Source: Enterocola sp045654205 (lineage in GTDB: Bacteria; Bacteroidota; Bacteroidia; Bacteroidales; Paludibacteraceae). Taken from it: a stretch of 64,000 nucleotides of DNA. Location of the stretch: assembly GCA_045654205.1 (NCBI GenBank), contig JAZOMZ010000001.1, positions 84,231-148,230 on the forward strand, written 5' to 3'. Numbering within the stretch: position 1 is the first letter of the stretch; the number at the start of each line of letters is the position of its first letter. The position numbers and the translations under genes were made by a program. Below are positions 43,716-52,114 of the stretch, piece by piece. A model generated the notes under the pieces. The model saw nothing but the letters and a program-made list of their open reading frames with translations, was not told the origin of the DNA and did not search any database.

Positions 43716-43723
43716 CAAATATA
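43716..43723 (-). promoter_or_regulatory. -7 box for parE
   Basis: Minus-strand TATATTTG, exact TAnnTTTG, 21 bases before the ATG at 43695. Confidence 0.55.
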
Positions 43724-43733
43724 ATAAATTTAA

Positions 43734-44258
43734 TTAAAAATTAAAAATGTAGAATTGCTTAAAATCTAGATTATTATCAATTATGAGTGGTTTATTTAAG
43801 TAATCTGGTTTTGGGCAGATATAATATGGTAGAAATTGGGTGTATTTATATAAACCATCAGGAAATATTGCATAATCTTTCCAGATACTTGTATTTTCTG
43901 CGGGGTATCTATTGAAGAAATTTTTATCGCATAGTTTGATGTATGATTCTAGTTTTGCTCTTACAATATTATAAACTTCTTTGTGTTTATTATTGTGGTT
44001 TGAGTAGTAGAAAACAGCTTCATCAAACACTTCTGGTGTAATGTTATATTTTTGGAATATCTTTGTATAAATGATTTTACATTCGTTCCCATTTATAAAG
44101 TTACTTGACTCCATGCCTTCTGAAAGGTGAATATCAAATAAAAGGTCGGCCATAATTCTATTGTCCTTGATAAGAATGTTATTGGTTTCTGTTTCTGTTT
44201 TATCTGTGCATGAAACCAATAGACAAAATATGGATAGTATGGCCAATATTTTTCTCAT
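43734..44258 (-). CDS. DUF4296 domain-containing lipoprotein
   Basis: 174 aa. Lipobox LLVSC (Cys about residue 17), then IKDNRIMADLLFDIHLSEGM, the DUF4296 opening, and a Tyr-rich C-terminus. Bacteroidetes-specific, role unknown. Overlaps lspA by 4 bases, which suits a lipoprotein next to its signal peptidase. Confidence 0.82.
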   Translation of the reverse strand: MRKILAILSIFCLLVSCTDKTETETNNILIKDNRIMADLLFDIHLSEGMESSNFINGNECKIIYTKIFQKYNITPEVFDEAVFYYSNHNNKHKEVYNIVRAKLESYIKLCDKNFFNRYPAENTSIWKDYAIFPDGLYKYTQFLPYYICPKPDYLNKPLIIDNNLDFKQFYIFNF

Positions 44259-44809
44259 TTATACAATCTTTTCTCTAGAATTAATAATAGGAATATGCCA
44301 ATGCAAATGGCTGAGTCTGCTAGATTAAAGATAGGAGAGAAGAATATGAAATGTTCTCCACCAACCACAGGAATCCAGTCCCAATAGTGACCTTCTATAA
44401 GTGGGAAGTATAGCATATCTACTACTTTACCATAGAAGTATGGTGCGTAATCAAACCACTTTCCATAGAAAACGCAGTCAATAATGTTACCTGTAGCTCC
44501 TGCTAGCACTAATGCAATGCAGGTAAGTAATGTCCAGGTTTCATTTTTCTTAACGCAATATCCTAGGTAAGTAGCAATGCCTAATGATGCAACTATACGA
44601 AATAGTGTTAGGTAGATTTTATCTCCCCATTCTATGCCAAATGCCATTCCGTCGTTTTCAACGAAAAGTAATCTGAACCATGAGAAAATATATAACTCTT
44701 CATATAGTTCAAATGAAGATTTTACCCAAATCTTTGATAGCTGATCGAGTAGTAAGATTATAAAAACAAGAGAGGCACTATACAGTGCCTTTTTTGTGAT
44801 AGAGTTCAT
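44255..44809 (-). CDS. lspA: Lipoprotein signal peptidase II
   Basis: 184 aa, four membrane helices. Catalytic Asp pair in GATGNIIDCVFYGKW and FNLADSAICIG. Cleaves prolipoproteins after lipidation in the inner membrane. The operon is ileS - DksA-like - lspA - DUF4296. Confidence 0.92.
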   Translation of the reverse strand: MNSITKKALYSASLVFIILLLDQLSKIWVKSSFELYEELYIFSWFRLLFVENDGMAFGIEWGDKIYLTLFRIVASLGIATYLGYCVKKNETWTLLTCIALVLAGATGNIIDCVFYGKWFDYAPYFYGKVVDMLYFPLIEGHYWDWIPVVGGEHFIFFSPIFNLADSAICIGIFLLLILEKRLYK

Positions 44810-44811
44810 AT

Positions 44812-45189
44812 TTATTTTTTACCTTCTTTAGCTTCTATGCTTAAGGTAGCGTGAGGAACAGCACGAAGTCTTTCTTTTGGGATTAACTTGCCTGTTACTC
44901 TACAAATACCATAAGTTTTGTTTTCTATACGAACTAAAGCAGCTTGCAGGTTTTGAATAAATTTCATTAGGTGTTGTGCGCAACGTCCGATTTCTTCTTT
45001 GTTTGTTGCAGCGGCACCATCTTCTAGCACTTTAAATGTAGGTGATGTGTCGTTTACATCATTTCCATCTACATTGTTCAATGCCCTTCTATACATCTCA
45101 TAGTCTGCATTTGCTTGCTCTAGCTTTTGCAAAATCAGTGTGCGGAATTCTTCAAGTTCGGCATCACTATATCTGGTTTTTTCTGTCAT
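44812..45189 (-). CDS. TraR/DksA-family protein with degenerate zinc finger
   Basis: 125 aa. Coiled-coil N-terminal half and the C-terminal YGICRVTGKLIPKERLRAVPHATLS segment of DksA-like proteins. Only one zinc-site Cys remains (CRVT replaces CxxC, and PHAT the second pair), which is common for Bacteroidetes versions. Possibly binds the RNA polymerase secondary channel. Between ileS and lspA. Confidence 0.82.
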   Translation of the reverse strand: MTEKTRYSDAELEEFRTLILQKLEQANADYEMYRRALNNVDGNDVNDTSPTFKVLEDGAAATNKEEIGRCAQHLMKFIQNLQAALVRIENKTYGICRVTGKLIPKERLRAVPHATLSIEAKEGKK

Positions 45190-45214
45190 AACGTAATGAT
45201 TTTAAAGTGTTATG

Positions 45215-45235
45215 CGAATATATAAAAAATATTCG
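45215..45235 (-). terminator. Possible hairpin between ileS and DksA-like gene
   Basis: CGAATAT (45215-45221) and ATATTCG (45229-45235) with a 7-base loop in an 83-bp gap; a weak terminator or processing site. Confidence 0.3.
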
Positions 45236-45272
45236 ACATTAACTAATCATTCCCGTCATTTTTTATAAACAT

Positions 45273-48200
45273 TTATGCTTTTTTTAATAGAATAAATATG
45301 TTTTCAGCACCGAATTCTATTTCTTCACCAGCTTTTTCAGCAGAAATTTCAAGGCTGTCGCAAAGGATTTGAGTTTGAATATACTCTTTGTGATTTGCAA
45401 TAGCATTGTTGATGTCAGATAGGTTTTGACCTTCTGCATAAACGCTAATGTTGATACGGTCTGTAATTTCTAAACCGTTAGATTTTCTCAAGTTTTGAAT
45501 ACGGTTGATAAGCTCACGTGCTGTACCTTCTGCTTCTAGTTCTGCAGTTAGGGTAATGTCTAAAGCAATAGTAAGTTTACCTTCGTTTGCCACTAACCAT
45601 CCTGGAATATCTTCAGAGAAGATAGCTACGTCTTCTGTGCTAATTTCTATTTCTGCACCATCAATAGAAAGTTTGTATAAACCATCTGCTTCGAAGCGAG
45701 AAATTTCTGCTTGTTCAAGATTTTGAAGCATATTAGCCACGGCTTTCATATTCTTACCGCATTTTGGACCAAGTTTCTTGAAATCTGGTTTAATACGTTT
45801 TACGAATACGCCTTGAGAATCTGTTACAATTTCAATATCTTTTATGTTAAGCTCGTTTTTTAGCAAGTCTTCTACACTCTTAATATGAGAGTCTGTAGTA
45901 GCATCTGTGCTAGGAATCATAATACGGCTAAGTGGTTGACGTACTTTGATGTTAGCTTTTTTACGAAGAGCAAGAGCTAGTGATGTGATGTTTTGAGCAA
46001 TATCCATCTTGTCTTCTAGTTCGCTATTGATATACTCTTCTTTTACTTCTGGGAAACGGCATAGGTGAACAGAACATTCTGAGAATCTGCCTGTTGCGTT
46101 GTTTAAGTCGCTGAATAGGCGGTCTGCATAGAATGGAGCAATAGGAGCCATTAGGCGAGCTACAGTTTCCAAACAGGTGTAAAGTGTTTGGTATGCAGAA
46201 AGTTTGTCTGTATCCATTTTGCCTGCCCAGTAACGTTTACGGTTTAGACGTACATACCAGTTACTTAAACTTTCTGTTACAAAGTCAGAAATTGCACGAC
46301 CTGCATGAGTAGGCTCGTATGCATCAAATCCGTCTTTCACTTCCTTAACAAGGGTGTTAAGTTTAGAAAGAATCCATTGGTCAATTTCTGGACGTTCATT
46401 CATTGGAACTTCTGCTTCTGAATATGTGAAATTATCCACATTAGCATAAAGTGCAAAGAATGAATATGTATTGTAAAGTGTACCAAAGAATTTTCTTAAT
46501 ACTTCTTCTACACCAGCTGGGTCAAATTTCAAGTTGTCCCATGGAGCAGAGTTTGTCATCATGTACCAACGAACAGAGTCTGCACCATATTTTTCAATAG
46601 CACCAAATGGGTCAACAGAGTTACCTAGACGTTTAGACATCTTGTTGCCATTTTTATCTAGAACAAGACCATTTGATATAACGTTTTTGAATGCTACAGA
46701 ACCTTTAATCATGGTTGAGATAGCGTGTAGAGTAAAGAACCAACCACGTGTTTGGTCTACACCTTCGTTGATAAAGTCTGCTGGGAAGAACTTATTGTCG
46801 TCGATAAGTTCTTTGTTTTCAAATGGATAGTGAAGTTGAGCATATGGCATAGCACCAGAGTCGAACCAAACGTCGATAAGGTCAGATTCGCGATACATTG
46901 GTTTGCCAGAAGCAGAAACAAGCACAATGTTGTCCACGTATGGGCGGTGAAGATCGATGTTGTCTGTGCTGTAGTTTTCTTTTGAATAGTCACCCACTTT
47001 AAAGTTCTTGAATGGGTTTTCTGTCATAATGCCTGCTGCGATAGATTTTTCAATCTCGTTCATAAGTTCTTCGATAGAACCAATGCAGATTTCTTCTTTG
47101 CCTTCTTCTGTGCGCCAGATTGGAAGTGGAGTACCCCAATAACGGCTACGAGAAAGGTTCCAGTCTTGTAGGTTTTCTAACCATTTGCCAAAACGTCCAG
47201 CACCTGTAGAAGCAGGTTTCCAGTTGATAGTTTTGTTTAGTTCTACCATTTCGTCTTTGCAAGCAGTAGAACGGATAAACCAGCTATCTAGTGGATAGTA
47301 AAGTACTGGTTTGTCTGTACGCCAGCAGTGAGGATAGTTGTGAGTGTGTTTTTCTATCTTGAATGCTTGACCTTTTTGTTTTAGGTACATGCAGATAGAA
47401 ATATCTAGAGTTTCGTCTTGGTCTGTTAGGTTTGCATCATATGCGTTTTTAACAAAGCGACCAGCGAATTCTTTATAAGCTTCAACGTTAACATATTTTG
47501 CAACGTAGTCTGCGTCCATGTCTTCAATAGCATAGAATTTACCTTGAAGGTCAACTAGTGGACGTAGGTTTCCGTTTTTGTCAAGCACTTGCATTGGAGG
47601 AATGCCTGCAGCTTTCGCCACACGAGCATCGTCTGCACCAAATGTAGGAGCAATGTGTACGATGCCAGTACCATCTTCTGTGGTAACATAGTCGCCTGCA
47701 ATTACTCTAAATGCTCCTTCTTCTTGTGGAGTGAAGAAAGGTAGAAGTGGTTCATATTCAAGACCAACAATTTCAGAACCTTTAAATGTTTCTGCTGGGC
47801 ATTCAGCATCTTTAAAGTATGCTTTGAATAGGTCTTTTGCAAGAATTACTTCTATATCTTCTTTAGTATAAGGGTTTTGTGTTGCGTAGCGAACATAATC
47901 TATATTTGGTCCAACACACAGAGCAGTGTTAGATGAAAGTGTCCATGGAGTAGTGGTCCATGCTAAAATATATAGATTTTCTTCACCTTTAACTTTAAAT
48001 TGAGCAGTAACAGTAGTATCTTTTACATCGCGGTAGCAACCAGGTTGGTTAAGCTCGTGAGAACTCAAACCAGAGCCAGCAGCTGGAGAATATGGTTGGA
48101 TGGTATAACCTTTATAAAGCAGACCTTTATTGTAAAGTTGTTTTAATAGCCACCATAAACTTTCGATATAGTCGTTGGTATAAGTGATGTATGGGTTTTC

Positions 48201-48638
48201 CATATCAATCCAGTAACCCATTTTACTGGTAAGGCTTTCCCATTCTTTGGTATATTTCATCACGTCTTTACGACAGTGAGAGTTGTAATCTTCTACAGAG
48301 ATAGTATTACCAATGTCTTCTTTAGTAATGCCAAGTGCCTTTTCTACACCAAGTTCCACAGGAAGACCGTGTGTGTCCCAACCTGCTTTACGAGTAACCT
48401 TAAATCCTTGCATAGTTTTGTAACGAAGGAATAAGTCTTTGATAGAACGAGCCATTACGTGGTGGATACCAGGCATACCGTTTGCAGAAGGTGGACCTTC
48501 GAAGAATACGAAAGGAGTGCAACCTTCTCTAGTTTCTATACTTTTTTTGAAAACATCATTCTTTTCCCATTCTGCTTGTACTTCTTTACCCACAGCAGAA
48601 AGGTTAAATTGTTGATACTCTGTAAATTTTTTGCTCAT
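45273..48638 (-). CDS. ileS: Isoleucyl-tRNA synthetase, eukaryote-like type
   Basis: 1121 aa, longer than the ~940-aa E. coli form. HIGH-type motif in PPSANGMPGIHHVMAR, editing domain with TTPWTLSSNTALCV, and KMSKRLGN. The divergent HIGH (GIHH) and length are typical of type 2 IleS, the group reported to include mupirocin-tolerant enzymes. Charges tRNA-Ile. Starts 22 bases after DUF4293. Confidence 0.94.
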   Translation of the reverse strand: MSKKFTEYQQFNLSAVGKEVQAEWEKNDVFKKSIETREGCTPFVFFEGPPSANGMPGIHHVMARSIKDLFLRYKTMQGFKVTRKAGWDTHGLPVELGVEKALGITKEDIGNTISVEDYNSHCRKDVMKYTKEWESLTSKMGYWIDMENPYITYTNDYIESLWWLLKQLYNKGLLYKGYTIQPYSPAAGSGLSSHELNQPGCYRDVKDTTVTAQFKVKGEENLYILAWTTTPWTLSSNTALCVGPNIDYVRYATQNPYTKEDIEVILAKDLFKAYFKDAECPAETFKGSEIVGLEYEPLLPFFTPQEEGAFRVIAGDYVTTEDGTGIVHIAPTFGADDARVAKAAGIPPMQVLDKNGNLRPLVDLQGKFYAIEDMDADYVAKYVNVEAYKEFAGRFVKNAYDANLTDQDETLDISICMYLKQKGQAFKIEKHTHNYPHCWRTDKPVLYYPLDSWFIRSTACKDEMVELNKTINWKPASTGAGRFGKWLENLQDWNLSRSRYWGTPLPIWRTEEGKEEICIGSIEELMNEIEKSIAAGIMTENPFKNFKVGDYSKENYSTDNIDLHRPYVDNIVLVSASGKPMYRESDLIDVWFDSGAMPYAQLHYPFENKELIDDNKFFPADFINEGVDQTRGWFFTLHAISTMIKGSVAFKNVISNGLVLDKNGNKMSKRLGNSVDPFGAIEKYGADSVRWYMMTNSAPWDNLKFDPAGVEEVLRKFFGTLYNTYSFFALYANVDNFTYSEAEVPMNERPEIDQWILSKLNTLVKEVKDGFDAYEPTHAGRAISDFVTESLSNWYVRLNRKRYWAGKMDTDKLSAYQTLYTCLETVARLMAPIAPFYADRLFSDLNNATGRFSECSVHLCRFPEVKEEYINSELEDKMDIAQNITSLALALRKKANIKVRQPLSRIMIPSTDATTDSHIKSVEDLLKNELNIKDIEIVTDSQGVFVKRIKPDFKKLGPKCGKNMKAVANMLQNLEQAEISRFEADGLYKLSIDGAEIEISTEDVAIFSEDIPGWLVANEGKLTIALDITLTAELEAEGTARELINRIQNLRKSNGLEITDRINISVYAEGQNLSDINNAIANHKEYIQTQILCDSLEISAEKAGEEIEFGAENIFILLKKA

Positions 48639-48660
48639 GAGTTTATGTTGTTTTATTTAT

Positions 48661-49077
48661 TTATCTAAGTCTATCAAGCGAGCGAACTAGCGCTTCGTCT
48701 TTTCCGATGGCGCGAATAGCCAAATATGTTAATATAATATTAATGAAAGGAAGAGCTGTTACTAAAAGTACATTTTTAGTATACTCTTCTGTTTCTTGAA
48801 TAGTAGTGGCAAAATAAAAATATCCTCCCATACTCAAGATTTGGAAAATCATTAAGATTACATTAAAACTGCAAAGTCGCATTTGTAAAATGCGCTTTTT
48901 GAACAGAAAAATACTAACTATTGCCATAAGTGGAATAATAACACTTATTCCGGCGTAAATCACACAGTTAGATACTCCTAATGCCATTTCTCCTACAGAG
49001 GCAAAAGGGTAAAAACATTGTACAATACTTAGTATAAATACAATGAATAAATATATACTTTGGATACGTTGAATCAT
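48661..49077 (-). CDS. DUF4293 membrane protein
   Basis: 138 aa from the ATG at 49077 (earlier in-frame residues lie by the -7 box). Begins MIQRIQSIYLF and has four membrane helices, ending in a basic tail (SLDRLR). Bacteroidetes-only family of unknown role. Heads the ileS operon. Confidence 0.82.
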   Translation of the reverse strand: MIQRIQSIYLFIVFILSIVQCFYPFASVGEMALGVSNCVIYAGISVIIPLMAIVSIFLFKKRILQMRLCSFNVILMIFQILSMGGYFYFATTIQETEEYTKNVLLVTALPFINIILTYLAIRAIGKDEALVRSLDRLR

Positions 49078-49083
49078 AGCGAC

Positions 49084-49091
49084 GCAAAGAT
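49084..49091 (-). promoter_or_regulatory. -7 box for DUF4293-ileS operon
   Basis: Minus-strand TATCTTTG, exact, immediately upstream of the ATG at 49077 so the leader would be almost absent. Confidence 0.45.
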
Positions 49092-49097
49092 ACAAAA

Positions 49098-49126
49098 AAA
49101 ACCGCAAAGCTAAGCCTTACGGTTTT
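49098..49126 (-). terminator. Terminator of small acidic lipoprotein gene
   Basis: AAAACCG (49098-49104) pairs with CGGTTTT (49120-49126); the minus strand continues into a T-run. Confidence 0.75.
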
Positions 49127-49146
49127 ATTTTTTTTGTGTTGAGAAA

Positions 49147-49338
49147 TTATTCAGCAACAACAGAATCAGCAGCAGCTTCAACTACTTCTTCTACAACAAC
49201 TGCAGAGTCAGCAACTTCAGCAACTTCTTCTACTGCAACTTCTTCAACAACTGCTTCTTCAGCTTGTTCTTGGCAAGCGTTGCAAGATGCGAAAGCAACA
49301 GCAACAGCAGCAGCTACGAATAAAACGATTTTTTTCAT
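49147..49338 (-). CDS. Tiny acidic low-complexity lipoprotein
   Basis: 63 aa from the ATG at 49338. N-terminal signal with lipobox AFASC (Cys about 19), then NACQEQ and a run of Glu/Val/Ala (EEVAVEEVAEV..), finishing DSVVAE; no Lys or Arg after the signal. Predicted surface or periplasmic lipoprotein, function unknown. Its own promoter and terminator support it. The antisense frame over it is just a shadow. Confidence 0.7.
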   Translation of the reverse strand: MKKIVLFVAAAVAVAFASCNACQEQAEEAVVEEVAVEEVAEVADSAVVVEEVVEAAADSVVAE

Positions 49339-49384
49339 TTTTCTAAAAATTTTAAATATTAAACAACTGTTGTTAATAACGGTG

Positions 49385-49392
49385 CAAAGATA
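49385..49392 (-). promoter_or_regulatory. -7 box for small acidic lipoprotein
   Basis: Minus-strand TATCTTTG, exact; TTTT about 20 bases further upstream may be -33. ATG follows at 49338. Confidence 0.55.
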
Positions 49393-49439
49393 GTTATATA
49401 ACAAAATTGCTTAAAACTTATTAGGTTAAAAAAAGTTAA

Positions 49440-51107
49440 TTATACTTGTATATTTGTGTATAAGTATCTTTTTATACTTTTTTTCGGTGTTTTTTCAAAC
49501 TCAGTAGGATAAAGTATAAGTTTTGTTATTCCTTCGTATGAAGCAACAATCTTGTTAAGATTCTTTCTGTTTTCTTCCATTACCACTTCTAGGTCTTTTG
49601 TGCTAATGCAAGCAGAGTCAACTGCTTCATAATCAGGATATACTAGGCCATAAAGCTTGCCATCTTTTTCAATAACAATACTTTCACCTACGAATGGCAT
49701 ATTGTTCAATTTTGTTTCAATCTCTTCTGGGTAAATGTTTTGACCATTTGCTCCAAGAAGCATTGTTTTGCAACGACCTTTAATAAAGATAAATCCTTCT
49801 TCGTCAACAACGCCTACGTCGCCAGTTTTTAGCCAACCGTCTTCTGTGAATGTATCTTTTGTAGCTTCAACGTTTTTGTAGTAGCCACTCATTACGTTTT
49901 CACCGCGTACTTGGATTTCACCAGCCACATTGTAAGGGTCTGTAGAATCAATTCTCACTTCCATAATGTCTAGAACCTTTCCAGATGCGCCTTGTTTGCT
50001 TTCTTTCCAAGGAGCATAGCTGATAAGAGGAGCACATTCTGTCATGCCATAACCAACTGTGAAGCGGAAACCGATTTTGCGTAGGAATTGTTCTACTTCT
50101 TTGTTTAGAGGAGCACCGCCCACAATGATTTCTTTAAACTCGTCGCCAAATGCGGTGTGAAGTTTTTTGCTTATTTGTGAGTATATTTTGTTGTCTACAA
50201 GTGGAATACTTAAAGCCATCTTCATACTTCTCTTGTTTAGAGTAGGTTGAAGTTGTTTTCTATAGATTTTTTCTAGAATCAATGGCACTGTAAATATTAC
50301 AGTAGGACGTATTTCTTCAAATGCTTTTAAAAGTACCTTTGGACTAGGTATCTTATTTAATAGGTATGTGTGAGCACCGCAGCAAGTTGCTGTTAAAAAG
50401 TCAAATGCCATACCGTATGCGTGAGCAAGTGGAAGGAAGTTTAACACTCTGTCGCCACGATTTAGAAGTTTGGTGCGGATACCAAATGTAATATTACCAG
50501 CAAGCGCATTAGCAGAAATCATTACACCTTTGCTGAAACCAGTTGTACCAGAAGTGTAGCTAATCATTACTAGCTCTGCATTGTCGCGTTCTGCGTAGCA
50601 AATATCTTCTGCAGAAAAACCTTTTGCGTATTTTTCGTTGAAACTATTTTCAAGGTCTAGCATAATTTTTTGAATGCCTTGACCATCTTTTTGGTGAACA
50701 CAACGGAAGTCGTCTAGTGAGAAAACGCCGTTTAGGTTTTCCATTTTTTCTTCTTCAAGTTTGTCCCAAATGTTGTCACTACAGAACAATAGCACTGAGT
50801 CTGAGTGATTTACTATGTGGTGGATGTCATTTGCGTTGAAGTCTTGAAGAATAGGTACGATAACGGCTCCGTAGGTAACTGAAGCCACGTATGTAAGTGT
50901 CCAGTTTGGAGTATTTTTACCAATAAGAGAGATTTTGTCGCCTGGTTGAATTTGTAGTTGATCAAATAGTAAATGGATTTTTGCTATTTGTTTTGCGACT
51001 TCTCCGTAGGTTAGAGTTTGCTTTTTGTAATAATTTGTATAAGCAGGTAGTTCCCAGTTTGTTTTGAAACTATGCTCAAAAAGTTTGATAAGATTTTGTT
51101 CAATCAT
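49440..51107 (-). CDS. AMP-binding acyl-CoA/ACP ligase
   Basis: 555 aa. ANL motifs ISYTSGTTGFSKGV, GYGMTECAP, and GDVGVVDEEGFIFIKGRCK; shorter C-terminus than the paralogue at 18493. Probably activates a fatty or aryl acid. The start codon lies inside a 13-bp inverted repeat, so repression or RNA structure at the start is plausible. Single gene. Confidence 0.85.
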   Translation of the reverse strand: MIEQNLIKLFEHSFKTNWELPAYTNYYKKQTLTYGEVAKQIAKIHLLFDQLQIQPGDKISLIGKNTPNWTLTYVASVTYGAVIVPILQDFNANDIHHIVNHSDSVLLFCSDNIWDKLEEEKMENLNGVFSLDDFRCVHQKDGQGIQKIMLDLENSFNEKYAKGFSAEDICYAERDNAELVMISYTSGTTGFSKGVMISANALAGNITFGIRTKLLNRGDRVLNFLPLAHAYGMAFDFLTATCCGAHTYLLNKIPSPKVLLKAFEEIRPTVIFTVPLILEKIYRKQLQPTLNKRSMKMALSIPLVDNKIYSQISKKLHTAFGDEFKEIIVGGAPLNKEVEQFLRKIGFRFTVGYGMTECAPLISYAPWKESKQGASGKVLDIMEVRIDSTDPYNVAGEIQVRGENVMSGYYKNVEATKDTFTEDGWLKTGDVGVVDEEGFIFIKGRCKTMLLGANGQNIYPEEIETKLNNMPFVGESIVIEKDGKLYGLVYPDYEAVDSACISTKDLEVVMEENRKNLNKIVASYEGITKLILYPTEFEKTPKKSIKRYLYTNIQV

Positions 51108-51141
51108 TTTTGCACAAATTTTAAAATTTTGTGCAAAAATA
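51106..51141 (-). promoter_or_regulatory. Inverted-repeat operator/5'UTR hairpin over start of AMP-ligase gene
   Basis: ATTTTTGCACAAA (51106-51118) and TTTGTGCAAAAAT (51128-51140) are a perfect 13-bp inverted repeat with 9 bases between. Its upstream arm overlaps the -7 box TATTTTTG (minus strand, 51134-51141) and its other arm the ATG (51105-51107). Confidence 0.55.
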
Positions 51142-51217
51142 CAAAAAAAATGAGAGATACAAAAGAATATCTCTCAAAATTTATGTTTTACAGCATAATT
51201 GTTACAAAAATACTACA

Positions 51218-51321
51218 AACTCCTAACTCCTAATTACTCGCTCTGCTCGTGATTTTGCTTTCGCTCGGCAATGCTTAAGCAAGCTTATCATTGCTCTCGC
51301 TTACTCGCAAAATTCCTAATT
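51218..51321. repeat. Heptamer array with embedded hairpin element, copy B
   Basis: AACTCCT twice and AATTACT (51218-51238), then the ~80-bp hairpin block, then AATTCCTAATT. Sequence from ACTCGC through GCAAAAT matches copy A (11762-11843) with about three substitutions. The nadE stop codon lies in the AATT at its edge. Confidence 0.85.
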
Positions 51322-52108
51322 AAATCCCGTATTCCTCTAAGAAATAGTCAGGTAAATTTGGTAGGAATGCAGGTAGTTGTACTGCATACAGTTTGAACTG
51401 CATAAACTTGTATCTTCTAACTATTTGCTCGTAGTGTTCACCTATCTCGTTTTCTCTTATCACTTGATTTATTTCATGATAGGTCCAGCCAAGGTTGTCT
51501 TCGTCTGTTTTGCCGCACATACCATCAGATGGTGCTTTGTGTGTAAGGTCGTAAGGAAGTCCTAGGTAGTCGCCCATAGCCACCACTTCTTCGGTGGTAA
51601 GTTTTGCCACAGGGGCAAAGTCGCCAGCGCTGTCGCCATAGTGGGTAGAATATCCTTGTACGTCTTCTGAGCGGTTGCAAGTGTTCACCACGCGCGCGTT
51701 ACCTATTATAGCACCTATGCCATACAGGGTGGTCATACGCAAACGGGCAGGGGTGTTGGTTAAATATTGCGGACTTAGAGCATCTATGTTCATTTGAGTT
51801 TTAACCTGATCTGTAAGTCCTGTATAAGCATTGTTTATATTAATAGTAATATGTGGAATGCCCAAGTGGTCTACGATTTTTTGTGAGTCAGAAATATCTG
51901 GTTGAATGCCGTTTGGCATCATTACACCAAGCACACGTTCTTTGCCAAGTGCTTTTGCGCAAAGTGCTGCTACCACGGTAGAGTCTTTTCCACCACTTAT
52001 GCCAATAACCACTTTTGTCTCATTGTTGCCATTTTTTTGCATCCAGTCTTGTATCCATTTAATACAAGATTCTGTAATTTCTGCTACATTAAATACGTAT
52101 GGTTTCAT
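51320..52108 (-). CDS. nadE: NAD+ synthase (ammonia-dependent)
   Basis: 262 aa, single-domain form without a glutaminase. PP-loop GISGGKDSTV and GDSAGDFAPVAKLTT are present. Converts NaAD to NAD+ with ammonia. Follows galE by 6 bases; stop at the edge of repeat copy B. Confidence 0.92.
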   Translation of the reverse strand: MKPYVFNVAEITESCIKWIQDWMQKNGNNETKVVIGISGGKDSTVVAALCAKALGKERVLGVMMPNGIQPDISDSQKIVDHLGIPHITININNAYTGLTDQVKTQMNIDALSPQYLTNTPARLRMTTLYGIGAIIGNARVVNTCNRSEDVQGYSTHYGDSAGDFAPVAKLTTEEVVAMGDYLGLPYDLTHKAPSDGMCGKTDEDNLGWTYHEINQVIRENEIGEHYEQIVRRYKFMQFKLYAVQLPAFLPNLPDYFLEEYGI

Positions 52109-52114
52109 TGTTGT

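Noticed and set aside
49136..49393. Ser/Thr/Ala-rich plus-strand frame
   Set aside because: Antisense shadow of the Glu/Val/Ala-rich lipoprotein; no promoter or start context of its own.
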